Part shown: piece after piece, positions 35,038 through 43,493 of the stretch
How the letters are laid out: the number at the start of each line of letters is the position of its first letter
Position numbering within the stretch: position 1 is the first letter of the stretch
Assembly: GCA_900299255.1 (NCBI GenBank)
Contig: OMJB01000064.1
Location: 19,893 to 83,892, forward strand
DNA: 64,000 bases
Source: Sphingobacteriales bacterium
GTDB taxonomy: Bacteria > Bacteroidota > Bacteroidia > Chitinophagales > Chitinophagaceae
Reading direction: 5' to 3'
Position numbers and translations under genes: made by a program
Notes under the pieces: generated by a model
Database searches by the model: none
The model's input: only the letters and a program-made list of their open reading frames with translations
Told to the model about the DNA's origin: nothing

Positions 35038-35160
35038 GTGAAAATAGACGAGAATGAGGTGGAGAGATTCATATTAGGTCGCATCGTTATCGGTGCGGCC
35101 TTTTGCATTACGGCAATAGCAACAATATTTTATCAACTAGCCATTATCTTTGCCACATGA
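35038..35160 (+). CDS. small 40-residue membrane protein (candidate)
   Basis: A GTG at 35038, two nt after the M56 stop, opens a 40-codon frame ending TGA at 35158-35160, which overlaps the trpS ATG as ATGA. The peptide begins KIDENEVERFILGR and continues into a hydrophobic stretch of about 23 residues, like a single-pass membrane protein. Tight spacing on both sides argues for real coupling. Against it, the same bases can fold as a terminator (35077-35104) and hold the trpS -7 element. No family recognised. Confidence 0.35.
   Translation: MKIDENEVERFILGRIVIGAAFCITAIATIFYQLAIIFAT
35077..35104 (+). terminator. possible terminator of the blaI-M56 operon
   Basis: GGTCGCATC (35077-35085) can pair with GGTGCGGCC (35092-35100), 9 bp with two G-T wobbles and a six-base loop, followed by TTTT. 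It fits a weak intrinsic terminator between the M56 gene and trpS, but it overlaps a possible small reading frame. Confidence 0.35.
35145..35152 (+). promoter_or_regulatory. promoter -7 element of trpS
   Basis: TATCTTTG followed by C matches TAnnTTTG and ends 4 nt before the ATG at 35157, so the mRNA would be leaderless or nearly so. It rules out the longer frame beginning at 35103. Confidence 0.6.
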
Positions 35161-36155
35161 GCAAAGAAATTGTTGTAAGCGGAATACGCTCAACGGGGTA
35201 TCTGCACCTGGGTAACTACTTTGGGGCAATACAGAATTATGTGTTGATGCAGGAAAACTATGAATGCTACTTTTTTGTGGCAGATTACCACGCATTAACT
35301 ACACATCCCGATCCTAAGGAACTTAAATCAAATGTATTCAGGGTGGCGGCTGAGAATATAGCCAGTGGCCTTGACCCGAATAAAGTGGCGCTTTTTGCGC
35401 AAAGTGATATTCCGGAAATACCTGAACTATACCTGATGCTGAATATGCTTGCCTATAAAGGTGAACTGGAAAAGGTGCCGACATTTAAGGAAAAAGTAAG
35501 GAACCACACTGATAATGTGAATGCGGGCCTGCTTACCTATCCGGTGCTGATGGCCGCCGATATTCTGGTGCACAGAGCCGCCAAAGTGCCGGTAGGCAAG
35601 GATCAGGAACAGCATCTGGAGATGGCGCGGAATTTTGCTGAAAGGTTTAATAACCGTTATGGCGATTTCTTTCCGGAGCCGCAGGTGTTCAGGTTTAACA
35701 ATGATGCGGTGAAGATCATGAGCCTGGACGGGAATGGCAAGATGAGCAAGAGCGAGAATGTAAATGCCACCATCTTCCTGAGCGATGATGATAATACCAT
35801 CAGGAAGAAAATCATGAAGGCTAAGACAGATGCAGGCCCTACTGAACACAACTCTGAAATGCCTGATTACATTCAGAACCTGTTTTTGCTGATGCAGCTT
35901 ACCTCCAGGCCCGAGGTGACAGAGTCTTTCAAGAACAGCTTTAATACCTGCACTGTACGATATGGCGATATGAAAAAGCAACTGGCGGAAGATATGGTTG
36001 CCTTTTTGCGCCCCATTAGGGAAAAGGCTGCCGAACTGCAAAAAGACGAAGATGCATTGCGGCGTATACTGAAAGAAGGTGCCGATAGGGGAAGGGCCAG
36101 TTCATCGAAAACGATAGCAGGTGCCAGAAAGCTGATGGGAATGAACTATTATTGA
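35157..36155 (+). CDS. trpS: tryptophan-tRNA ligase
   Basis: A 332-residue class I synthetase. The HIGH-type motif appears as TGYLHLGNYFGA (about 13-24) and the KMSKS loop as GNGKMSKSEN (about 192-201). Between them are the Rossmann-fold elements LMAADILVHRAAKVPVGKDQ, where GKDQEQHLE helps bind ATP and tryptophan. It charges tRNA-Trp in the cytosol. The start at 35157 is chosen because it gives the normal MSKEIVVSG N-terminus and follows a -7 element. Confidence 0.96.
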   Translation: MSKEIVVSGIRSTGYLHLGNYFGAIQNYVLMQENYECYFFVADYHALTTHPDPKELKSNVFRVAAENIASGLDPNKVALFAQSDIPEIPELYLMLNMLAYKGELEKVPTFKEKVRNHTDNVNAGLLTYPVLMAADILVHRAAKVPVGKDQEQHLEMARNFAERFNNRYGDFFPEPQVFRFNNDAVKIMSLDGNGKMSKSENVNATIFLSDDDNTIRKKIMKAKTDAGPTEHNSEMPDYIQNLFLLMQLTSRPEVTESFKNSFNTCTVRYGDMKKQLAEDMVAFLRPIREKAAELQKDEDALRRILKEGADRGRASSSKTIAGARKLMGMNYY

Positions 36156-36231
36156 TATTTAACGATTTTACGCAACAATTTTAATTTGTTGAAATTGGTT
36201 ACTATATTGTGTAGCTGCAACATTCATTAAC

Positions 36232-36876
36232 ATGCCTCCAAAAATTACTACAAAGCACATAGCCATAGCGGGCAATATCGGCTCGGGCAAGACAACTCTG
36301 GCCGGAATGCTCGCAAAACACTATAAATGGCAGCCCCATTTTGAAGATATTGAGCATAATCCGTACCTGGTGGATTTTTATGAAGACATGCCAAGATGGG
36401 CGTTTAACCTGCAGATATACTTTCTGAATACGCGTATCAAGAACCTTATTGACATACGTTCTGGAAATGAAACCGTGATACAGGACCGCACAATTTATGA
36501 GGATGCTTACATATTTGCACCTAACCTGTTTGATATGGGGTTGATGACTAAGCGTGATTTTGAAAACTATACCTCATTTTTCCAGAACCTGAAAGCCCTG
36601 ATTCAGCCACCTGACCTGCTTATTTACCTGCGGGCATCTATACCGGCACTAGTTGACCAGATTCAGAAACGCGGCAGGGAGTATGAGGAAAACATCAGGC
36701 TGGATTATCTGAAAAGGCTGAACGGGTTTTACAACAAGTGGATTGATAAATATACAGATGGCCCGTTGCTGATCATTGATGTAGATAACTGCAATTTTGC
36801 TGATAAGGAAGACGACCTGGCAGATGTGGTGCGGAAAATAGACGCCCAACTGCATGGCCTGTTCAGTAAAAAGTAG
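36232..36876 (+). CDS. deoxynucleoside kinase (dCK/dGK family)
   Basis: A 214-residue P-loop kinase: GNIGSGKTTL at 14-23, the substrate-site region VIQDRTIYEDAYIFA (with the family's DR(S/T) catalytic motif), the aromatic base-stacking region, and a lid region RGREYEENI. It phosphorylates deoxynucleosides for salvage in the cytosol; base preference cannot be read. It sits 76 nt after trpS and is followed by an unrelated outer-membrane gene. Confidence 0.92.
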   Translation: MPPKITTKHIAIAGNIGSGKTTLAGMLAKHYKWQPHFEDIEHNPYLVDFYEDMPRWAFNLQIYFLNTRIKNLIDIRSGNETVIQDRTIYEDAYIFAPNLFDMGLMTKRDFENYTSFFQNLKALIQPPDLLIYLRASIPALVDQIQKRGREYEENIRLDYLKRLNGFYNKWIDKYTDGPLLIIDVDNCNFADKEDDLADVVRKIDAQLHGLFSKK

Positions 36877-36920
36877 CAGGGTTTTCAATTCTATTTCTGA
36901 ACAGATATATCCGAAATCCT

Positions 36921-39470
36921 ATGAAGATATGGCGCTGTTTTACATTATTCTTACTGTGCAGCTTTTTATACACCGGGGTATCTGCCGGGGTTTTTAAAGG
37001 CAAGGTTACTGATGAGCAGGGAGTTAGCCTGCCCTATGCAACTATTTATCTGGAGGGAACTACCACCGGTACCAATGCCAATGGCAACGGTGATTACGAA
37101 CTGGCCGTGCCACCCGGATTGTACAAGGTTGTCTGCCAGTATGTTGGGTACAAGCAGAGCTCATTTAATGCCACCGTTACAGGGAGCGAAACAATAGAGC
37201 ATAATTTTGTGCTGAAAGACATGAGCCTCGAAATGAAGGAGGTGGTGGTGCACTCAAATGCGGAAGACCCTGCCTATGAGATCATCAGGAATGCGATCAG
37301 CAAGAGGGAATTTCATCTTGGCCAGATCAAATCATTTCAGACAGGAATCTATTTTAAAGGGGTGATCCGATCCCGCAGGATGCCAAAGAAATTTTTGGGT
37401 AAGGAAGTGCTTGATGAAACTGATGCTGTGGACAGCGCAGGCAAGGGCGTTTTATACCTTGCCGAGGAAAACGCAGACTATTACAGTGCCGGAAGCAAAA
37501 GCAAAACGGTGATACACTCGGTACATGAAAGCGGCAATGCCGGCGGGTTGGGATTTTCGCAGTTTCCGCCGGTAATTACTTTTTACGAGAATAATATCAA
37601 TGTGATGGGTAAAGACTCGCGCGGTTTTATTTCGCCGATCAGTGATAATGCCCTTTTTTACTACAAATACAAACTGCTTGGACAGGTTAATGAAGGAGGG
37701 CATACCGTATATAAAATTGGCGTTACCCAAAAGCGTCTTTATGAACCCTGTTTCAACGGCACCATTTACATTGCGGATGATGAGTGGGCAATACACAGCC
37801 TGAATATGACATTGGTAAAACAGTCGGGCATTGATATGGTGGATACACTCACTATAGACCAGTTGTACCTGCCATACGAAAAAGGCAGCTGGGTGATAAA
37901 AAGCCAGGTGATGTATTTTGCGCTGAAGATTTTTGTGTTTGACGTTACCGGTTCATTTGTATCAGTGTACAATGGGCAAAAGGTGAATCAGCCGATAGCT
38001 GACAGCGTATTTGCTGATAAGGTTGTCAGCAGGTATGATAAACAGGCAACAAAAATGGATACGTCCTATTGGAATGTTGCCAGGCCTATACCCTTGCAAA
38101 AGGACGAGCGCGAAAATTTTACAGCAAAAGACAGCCTTGCCCGGCGCTACTCAACCCCGGGCTACCTTGACTCTGCCCGGCGAAAAGAAAACAAGCTAAA
38201 GCCGTTGGCGTTACTGGCCAGTGGATATACCTACCACTCCAAAAAGTACAAAGATAATTTTACTACCAACCAACTGTTGCTGGGGCCAGACAATATGGTG
38301 AATTATAACACGGTAGAGGGATTTAATGCAGCTGCCAAGCTACACTGGCGGCATTTTGTTGACACGGGTAAGAATTTGCACGGCGATCTGGCAGTGCGGT
38401 ACGGCTTCTCCAATGAACACCTGAATGTTGCAGGTAGGCTATACTATACCTATCAGGACAAAGCTTTTCTGAACAGGGCTTGGACCTATGGCCTGGAGGG
38501 AGGCAAGTACGTTTTTCAGTACAATGGTATGAATCCGGTGTCAGAATGGCTGAACTCTTACTCTGCACTTTTTTACCGGGAGAATGACCTGAAAATATAT
38601 GAGTGCTGGGAGGGGGCGCTTTATCTGGCCCACAACCATGGTACAGGTTTACGTTGGCATCTGAAGGCATCCTACCAGCAAAGGCTGCCTTTGGAGAATA
38701 CATCTACATACAGTTTTATAGATGGAGGTAAGGAAGGCTTTAAAGCCAATGCTCCATTATATCTGACCAGCAAGGCCTCGGCATGGCAAAAAAATGATGC
38801 CGCATTGGTGGAAACTGTGCTTTCGTATCAGCCGGGTTACACCTATTTAATATTGCCGGATCGTAAAGCTGCGAGCGGCAGTAACTGGCCTGTGTTTACG
38901 CTGGCCTATAAGAAAGGTATTCCCGGTATCTCAGGCAGCGTAAGTGATTTTGACAAATGGCGGTTTTCAGTAAAAGATGATTTTCATTTGCGCCTGCTGG
39001 GCAATCTGAGTTATAACGTTGCTATTGGCGGTTTTATTAACAGTAAATATGTGTCTGTACCAGACCTGATGCATTTGTATGGCAACCGTGGAATTGGCGT
39101 GGCGGCACCATACCTGGAGAGTTTTCAGATGGCACCATTTTACGAATTCAGCAATACGGAACCGTTTTACGGAGAGGCGCACATAGAATATCACATGCGC
39201 GGGATGCTTAGCAATAAGCTGCCGGTTTTCAGGCAACTGAGGTGGTTTTTTCTGCTTGGCGGGAATGCGTTTTATGCCGGAGAGAATGATTATTACACTG
39301 AGGCGTTTGCCGGAGTTGATAATATTGGTTATAAGGCGGCAAGAGTAGTAAGGGTTGATTTTGTACAGTCGTGGGACAGCAGGATGGGGCATAATTCGGG
39401 CGTAAGGGCATCTATTAACCTGTCATTTGCCAAAACAACCAAAACGTACCCGCTGAACGGGGAGTGGTAG
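36921..39470 (+). CDS. outer-membrane protein, DUF5686 with carboxypeptidase-regulatory-like N-terminus
   Basis: An 849-residue protein with a signal peptide (about 1-22), a CarboxypepD regulatory-like domain at about 23-110 (VFKGKVTDEQGVSLPYATIYL, typical of the family), then the long DUF5686 body ending in beta-strand-rich segments with alternating aromatic residues and a terminal barrel-like strand. It resembles a TonB-receptor-like outer-membrane barrel without a plug. DUF5686 is widespread in Bacteroidota; its substrate is unknown. It is transcribed alone, convergent with the antiporter gene, 10 nt from its end. Confidence 0.88.
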   Translation: MKIWRCFTLFLLCSFLYTGVSAGVFKGKVTDEQGVSLPYATIYLEGTTTGTNANGNGDYELAVPPGLYKVVCQYVGYKQSSFNATVTGSETIEHNFVLKDMSLEMKEVVVHSNAEDPAYEIIRNAISKREFHLGQIKSFQTGIYFKGVIRSRRMPKKFLGKEVLDETDAVDSAGKGVLYLAEENADYYSAGSKSKTVIHSVHESGNAGGLGFSQFPPVITFYENNINVMGKDSRGFISPISDNALFYYKYKLLGQVNEGGHTVYKIGVTQKRLYEPCFNGTIYIADDEWAIHSLNMTLVKQSGIDMVDTLTIDQLYLPYEKGSWVIKSQVMYFALKIFVFDVTGSFVSVYNGQKVNQPIADSVFADKVVSRYDKQATKMDTSYWNVARPIPLQKDERENFTAKDSLARRYSTPGYLDSARRKENKLKPLALLASGYTYHSKKYKDNFTTNQLLLGPDNMVNYNTVEGFNAAAKLHWRHFVDTGKNLHGDLAVRYGFSNEHLNVAGRLYYTYQDKAFLNRAWTYGLEGGKYVFQYNGMNPVSEWLNSYSALFYRENDLKIYECWEGALYLAHNHGTGLRWHLKASYQQRLPLENTSTYSFIDGGKEGFKANAPLYLTSKASAWQKNDAALVETVLSYQPGYTYLILPDRKAASGSNWPVFTLAYKKGIPGISGSVSDFDKWRFSVKDDFHLRLLGNLSYNVAIGGFINSKYVSVPDLMHLYGNRGIGVAAPYLESFQMAPFYEFSNTEPFYGEAHIEYHMRGMLSNKLPVFRQLRWFFLLGGNAFYAGENDYYTEAFAGVDNIGYKAARVVRVDFVQSWDSRMGHNSGVRASINLSFAKTTKTYPLNGEW

Positions 39471-39480
39471 CCATCAGCCA

Positions 39481-40875
39481 TCAGTAATCAGGTTCTTTAA
39501 ATAATTTGTTGATAAGGTTTAGTAAGGGGTTGGTCATGAGTGTGGTAAAAAGTGCCATAATCACCATCATTGCAAATAGCTGCGGGGTAATGATTTTCAG
39601 GTCATAGCCTATATTCAGCACTACCAGTTCCACCAGCCCGCGCGTGTTCATCAGCGCGCCTATTGAAAGGCTGTTTTTTGATGTTTCACCGGTGCTTCTC
39701 GCGGCGAATGCGCTTCCGGCAAATTTGCCTGTTACAGCCACTGCTGTTATCAGAGCGCAGGTTACCCATTGTGAGGATTCGTTTATGAGCCCAATTTGAG
39801 TGCGCAGCCCTGTAAAAACAAAAAACAGTGGCAGGAGTAGTACAAGGGCAACATCTTCAATTTTGTCAATCAGCAGTTTGCGGAAGTTCCATTCGGAGGG
39901 CATAATGACACCTGCCAGAAATGCGCCGAACAGCGCATGAATGCCTATTACTTCGCAGCAATAGCTGCTAACCAGCAATACCACAAATATGACTGCCATT
40001 GAAGATCTTTTCAATGATCCCTGCCCACTATGCAGGCCCGCGAGTTTTTTGAGCAGTGGTTTCACACCAGTTAGCATAATGGCTACATAAACTACGGCCG
40101 CTATTATTGTATAGAGAGATGAGTTGACGGATCCGGCTTTTACGATGGCAACGATAAAAGCGAGTATACACCAGGCGGCAACATCGCCGGCGGCTGCAGC
40201 CGTGATGGCAATAAGCCCCAGTCGCGTACCGGATAAGTTTCGCTCTCTGATGATACGAGCCAGTACTGGAAAAGCTGTGATACTGAGAGCAATGCCTGTA
40301 AACAGGGCAAACGCGTAGAAAGGAATGCCCTTTGGGGCGTAGTCCGTATAAAGCAGCCACGACAGCCCTATTCCCAGAATAAAAGGGACAATGATGCTCA
40401 TGAAGCTGATAAAGATGGCTGATCCTGCTTTCTGCTTCAGGGTTTGGGTGTCCAGTTCCATACCTATTACAAACATGAACAGTATAAGCCCGACCTGGCT
40501 GAGCATCTGGAGGTTGCCAAGGGAAGCAGCAGGGAAGACAAATGCACTGAATGCCGGCAGCAGTGAGCCCATGAGTGATGGGCCAAGAAAAATACCGGCA
40601 GCAATCTCGCCCATAACAGCAGGTTGCCCTATTTTTTTAAACAGGTATCCGCATATCTGCGACACAAGGATAATGAGCGTCAGCTGCAAAATAAAAATAG
40701 CAAGCGGATGGCTGAAAGCTTCAGTGATTTCGGCTACCAGTTGTTTCTGTGCAGGGAGTGTATGCACAGTGGCTTCTTTTTCAATTGCCTTCCCGGCATT
40801 GAATACCCACCATATAACCCATATCAGGAGGCTGATGGTACTTATATATAAAATAGGAAGCCGTTTGCGTTTCAA
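39481..40875 (-). CDS. cation:proton antiporter (CPA2-type)
   Basis: A 464-residue inner-membrane protein with about 12-13 helices. Conserved features are QPAVMGEIAAGIFLGPSLMG in the second helical region, the FVIGMELD motif, ITAAAAGDVAAW (unwound helix with the Asp likely used in ion exchange), and LMNTRGLVELVVLN near the C-terminus. It is a sodium or potassium/proton exchanger without TrkA or regulatory domains. The start is TTG at 40875 (KRKRLPILYISTIS...); no upstream ATG exists. Confidence 0.9.
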   Translation of the reverse strand: MKRKRLPILYISTISLLIWVIWWVFNAGKAIEKEATVHTLPAQKQLVAEITEAFSHPLAIFILQLTLIILVSQICGYLFKKIGQPAVMGEIAAGIFLGPSLMGSLLPAFSAFVFPAASLGNLQMLSQVGLILFMFVIGMELDTQTLKQKAGSAIFISFMSIIVPFILGIGLSWLLYTDYAPKGIPFYAFALFTGIALSITAFPVLARIIRERNLSGTRLGLIAITAAAAGDVAAWCILAFIVAIVKAGSVNSSLYTIIAAVVYVAIMLTGVKPLLKKLAGLHSGQGSLKRSSMAVIFVVLLVSSYCCEVIGIHALFGAFLAGVIMPSEWNFRKLLIDKIEDVALVLLLPLFFVFTGLRTQIGLINESSQWVTCALITAVAVTGKFAGSAFAARSTGETSKNSLSIGALMNTRGLVELVVLNIGYDLKIITPQLFAMMVIMALFTTLMTNPLLNLINKLFKEPDY

Positions 40876-41019
40876 TTGCGCAGATTAAGTGTGCAAATTA
40901 AACATTTGATGCTGTTTTTCACTCAGCGGCGATTCGAATGTTAAAACGGCTGTTTTCAATTAATTTATTTCCGTACATTTATATTGAATAAATTAAACTG
41001 GTTTCTAAAAATCAATAAC

Positions 41020-41553
41020 GTGAAGGGTTTTCTATTTTTATTAGCTATTAGCGTTGCATCTCTTGCAAATGCGCAGGATTACTGCAAGCAGATAAAGAAG
41101 GATATGTCGCCGGACAAGAAATTGGTTGATTATGCTTCGCCGGCTGATGCACAGGAGATAACCAGTATCAAAGTAACACGATCGCTGAACCTGGATCCCG
41201 ATTATGAATCTGATTTGTTTCTGATGACTTTTCAGTTAGTAGGCGATCTGGAAGGTATATACTCAAAATCGCCTGACGGTGTGCAGGAAGAAAAAGACGA
41301 GTGGAAATTGCTGGTGGAATTTGAAGATAAGTCTAAGTGGGTTGATGATACTATAAAGCTTAGCCATGACGTAACCAGTGATAAAATGCAGGCAGTGAGG
41401 ATAGTTTTTCTTAACCTTACTGAGCCGAGCATCAAGGAGTTTAGTACCAAACGTATTACCCGTTACACACTTGCTGGCTATGAAAAAACAGTTACGCCCG
41501 AATACGGCAATGCGATTATGCATTATGTGCAATGCATGAAGGGCATGAAGTGA
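41020..41553 (+). CDS. secreted protein of unknown function
   Basis: With GTG at 41020 (177 aa) it begins with a signal peptide KGFLFLLAISVASLANAQ; an alternative TTG start lies at 40984. The mature protein is acidic with paired Cys (DYCKQIKKDM and the C-terminal HYVQCMKG) and no recognised domain. A weak -7 (TACATTTA) is at 40974-40981. A strong terminator follows at 41632-41664. Confidence 0.65.
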   Translation: MKGFLFLLAISVASLANAQDYCKQIKKDMSPDKKLVDYASPADAQEITSIKVTRSLNLDPDYESDLFLMTFQLVGDLEGIYSKSPDGVQEEKDEWKLLVEFEDKSKWVDDTIKLSHDVTSDKMQAVRIVFLNLTEPSIKEFSTKRITRYTLAGYEKTVTPEYGNAIMHYVQCMKGMK

Positions 41554-41631
41554 AAAGTGTATTTTTGTGCCAATTGTATCCGCATTGCAGGGTTAATTTT
41601 TCTTGTTCATTCCGGGCATTTATTTTGCTAA

Positions 41632-41664
41632 CAAAGAAGCCCATTCGTTGAATGGGCTTCTTTG
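41632..41664. terminator. strong bidirectional terminator
   Basis: CAAAGAAGCCCATTC pairs perfectly with GAATGGGCTTCTTTG around a GTT loop, a 15-bp stem. It stands between convergent units (the secreted protein gene and the broken methyltransferase) and has A-rich and T-rich flanks, so it likely ends both. Confidence 0.8.
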
Positions 41665-41696
41665 AGACGTTTTGCGCAATTTGCCAATGTGGTACG

Positions 41697-42693
41697 CTAT
41701 TTATACGCTATGGCAGCACTAGACGGGCCTGCCAGCGGTAACAATTCAGTGTTGCTGAATCCGGTAATTTTTGCCCACTTATTAAAGTCAGCAAATGTGT
41801 AGTCAAAACCTCTGCCGGTTTCTATGAGCATATTCAGGCTCATTAACATCCCGAATACATTCTGGTTTCTGTTGTCATCTATAATACCCTCAATAGCTAC
41901 AAAAGCACCACCATCAGGCAGAGCATTGTATGCCGCCTTCATTAGTGTTATTTTTCTTTCTTCATCCCAGTCGTGCAGAATATTTCCCATTACAACGACA
42001 TCAGCTTTTGGGAGTGCATCAACGAAAAAGTCTCCAGAAGCGGTTTTTACCACATCATTCAATCCCGCCCTGTTGATGTTTTCCTGAGCGACGGCAGCAA
42101 CAGGTGGTAGGTCGAAACTGACGCAGCTCATACCCGGCTGATGCCTGGCGACCATAATTGAAAGTATTGCGCCAGATCCACCTACATCAACCAGTGTTTT
42201 GTATTTTGTGAAATTGAATTTCTGGGCGAACATCATAAAATTGCCCATCTGTACTCCACTCATGGCGTTAATGAATTCATGAAGTTTTTCAGGGGTCTTA
42301 TATAATTCTGCAAACGGATGTTCCTAACCATGTTTGATTTCGTTTTGAGGTAGGCCTGTCATTAACCCCTCCTCAAGATTACCCCAGAAACCATACAGTC
42401 GGTTATTCGCCATTTCCAGTATGCCACCAATATATGATGGTTTGGTTTTGTCGAGGAATATGTCAGCGTCCAGCCCGTTTGAATAAACCGCTGATTCCAG
42501 CAATCCTTCTCGTGTCAGGAAGCCAAAACAAGTGAGCGTATCCAGAAAATCAAAAACATGCCTGTCTGTACTTTTGAATCCCAAAGCCAACAACAGCCAT
42601 GCGGGCACTCAGCGGAACATCGTTGCACTTAACCCCTAGTCGGCATGATGACGCCAGAATAAGAGAAATAGAAATAAAGAGTAAGGGTTTCAT
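41697..42693 (-). pseudogene. broken O-methyltransferase (frameshift plus nonsense codon)
   Basis: The C-terminal part (about 188 residues from 42263) carries the SAM motif LVDVGGSGAILSIM, LPPVAAVAQENI and MGNILHDWDEE, typical of O-methyltransferase family 2. The N-terminal part (about 42324-42600) is the dimerisation domain ([17 protein letters not shown], then [18 protein letters not shown]). They are in the same frame but separated by an in-frame TAG at 42324-42326, after which the frame continues EHPFAELYKTPEKLHEF. A 1-nt frameshift near 42592-42600 separates the start (ATG 42693) from the rest, and the N-terminus looks shortened. Not functional as read. Confidence 0.75.
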
Positions 42694-42775
42694 TTGTTAA
42701 TCAGGTGTACGTGCAAAAATTGGAAACAAGTAACACCACTAAATTAACTAAAAATCCGATTGGACGCTACTTCAC

Positions 42776-42972
42776 TTAAGCCTCCAGGTTTTTGATCATA
42801 GCAAATAGCATTTTGGAGATTTCTTCAAAGCCATTCCGCAACTCGATATGTAAGTTGGTTGGAATTTCTTGTACCGCAGCCAAAAAAGACAATATGGTTA
42901 GCTCCCTCAACCGGGTTGTTGGCGGTGACGCCAACAACGGCGGGAAACTTCAAGGTTTTCGTAAGGGAACAT
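42776..42972 (-). pseudogene. collapsed four-helix-bundle (23S rRNA intervening-sequence-type) protein gene
   Basis: On the minus strand ATG 42970-42972 opens FPYENLEVSRR, the usual N-terminus of these proteins; it then breaks. In another frame the sequence IPTNLHIELRNGFEEISK continues to KMLFAMIKNLEA and the stop at 42776-42778, matching the family C-terminus. Roughly 60 central residues are missing. A hairpin GTTGTTGGCG-gtga-CGCCAACAAC (42915-42938) sits at the join. The family call rests on the two ends only. Confidence 0.5.
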
Positions 42973-43073
42973 ATCTTTCTTTTACCAAAGACAGTTGAAG
43001 TGCATATTGAAGGGATGAGCGCGAAACAGAGCGAAGCCTACTTCGCTCTGTAGCCACGGCAGCTGAAAGAGAG

Positions 43074-43132
43074 AAAAATGAGAGCGGAGGCCAACATCGC
43101 TCTTCGCTCTGTCGCTCTCCGCTCTCATTTTT
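43074..43132 (-). terminator. terminator hairpin downstream of tRNA-Leu
   Basis: AAAAATGAGAGCGGAG (43074-43089) and CTCCGCTCTCATTTTT (43117-43132) pair over 16 bp with a 27-nt loop and end in T5 on either strand. It directly follows the tRNA on the minus strand. A second hairpin, ACAGAGCGAAG-ccta-CTTCGCTCTGT, is at 43026-43051. Confidence 0.65.
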
Positions 43133-43133
43133 G

Positions 43134-43217
43134 TGCCCAGGAATGGATTCGAACCATCACACCCTTGCAGGCGCTGCGACCTGAACACAGTGCGTCTACC
43201 AATTTCGCCACCTGGGC
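43134..43217 (-). tRNA. tRNA-Leu (anticodon CAG)
   Basis: An 84-nt cloverleaf: acceptor GCCCAGG (43217-43211) pairs with CCTGGGC (43141-43135), discriminator A at 43134. The anticodon stem CTGTG/CGCAG encloses TTCAGGT with anticodon CAG. A long variable arm and the T-loop TTCGAAT with stem GATGG/CCATT are present, as in leucine tRNAs. CCA is not encoded. A -7 promoter lies 31 nt upstream and a terminator directly downstream, so it is a single-gene unit. Confidence 0.95.
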
Positions 43218-43248
43218 AGGTGATTTATTTGTTCGTATTCAGGGGGTG

Positions 43249-43256
43249 CAAAGGTA
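43249..43256 (-). promoter_or_regulatory. promoter -7 element of tRNA-Leu
   Basis: TACCTTTG followed by C on the minus strand is an exact consensus match 31 nt before the 5' end of the mature tRNA. Confidence 0.65.
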
Positions 43257-43289
43257 ATTATTTATTTGGAATTAGAAAACGAATTTTTT

Positions 43290-43398
43290 GGGAATGGGGG
43301 ATTAGGAATTGGGAATTAGGAATTGGGGATTGGGAATTAGGAATTGGGAATTAGGGATTGGGAATTAGGGATTGGGAATTAGGGATTGGGAATTAGGG
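43290..43398. repeat. 14-bp tandem repeat, GGGAATTAGGGATT-like
   Basis: A run of about seven imperfect copies of GGGAATTAGGGATT and its variant GGGAATTAGGAATT. Copies at the right end are nearly identical, a sign of recent slippage. No coding frame is supported. Confidence 0.8.
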
Positions 43399-43414
43399 AA
43401 CTTATCAACACATC

Positions 43415-43491
43415 TAATCAACCAATCAACCAATCAACCAATCAACCAATCAACAAGTCGACTAATCAACTAATCAACTAATCAACCAATC
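43415..43491. repeat. 8-bp tandem repeat AATCAACC / AATCAACT
   Basis: About nine copies of an octamer, AATCAACC or TAATCAAC, lie directly after the stop of the LuxE/PaaK-like gene. Read in that gene's direction it is TTGATTGG/TTGATTAG. The same motif, in the same direction relative to its upstream gene, follows sdaA at 61952. Confidence 0.8.
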
Positions 43492-43493
43492 CC

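Noticed and set aside
41632..41664. Phage or integron attachment site
   Set aside because: The perfect 15-bp stem between convergent genes is better explained as a bidirectional terminator; no integrase is near.
42915..42938. Terminator (GTTGTTGGCG hairpin)
   Set aside because: No T-run follows on either strand and it lies within the collapsed four-helix-bundle gene.
43415..43491. CRISPR array
   Set aside because: The units are 8 bp with no spacers and no cas genes nearby.
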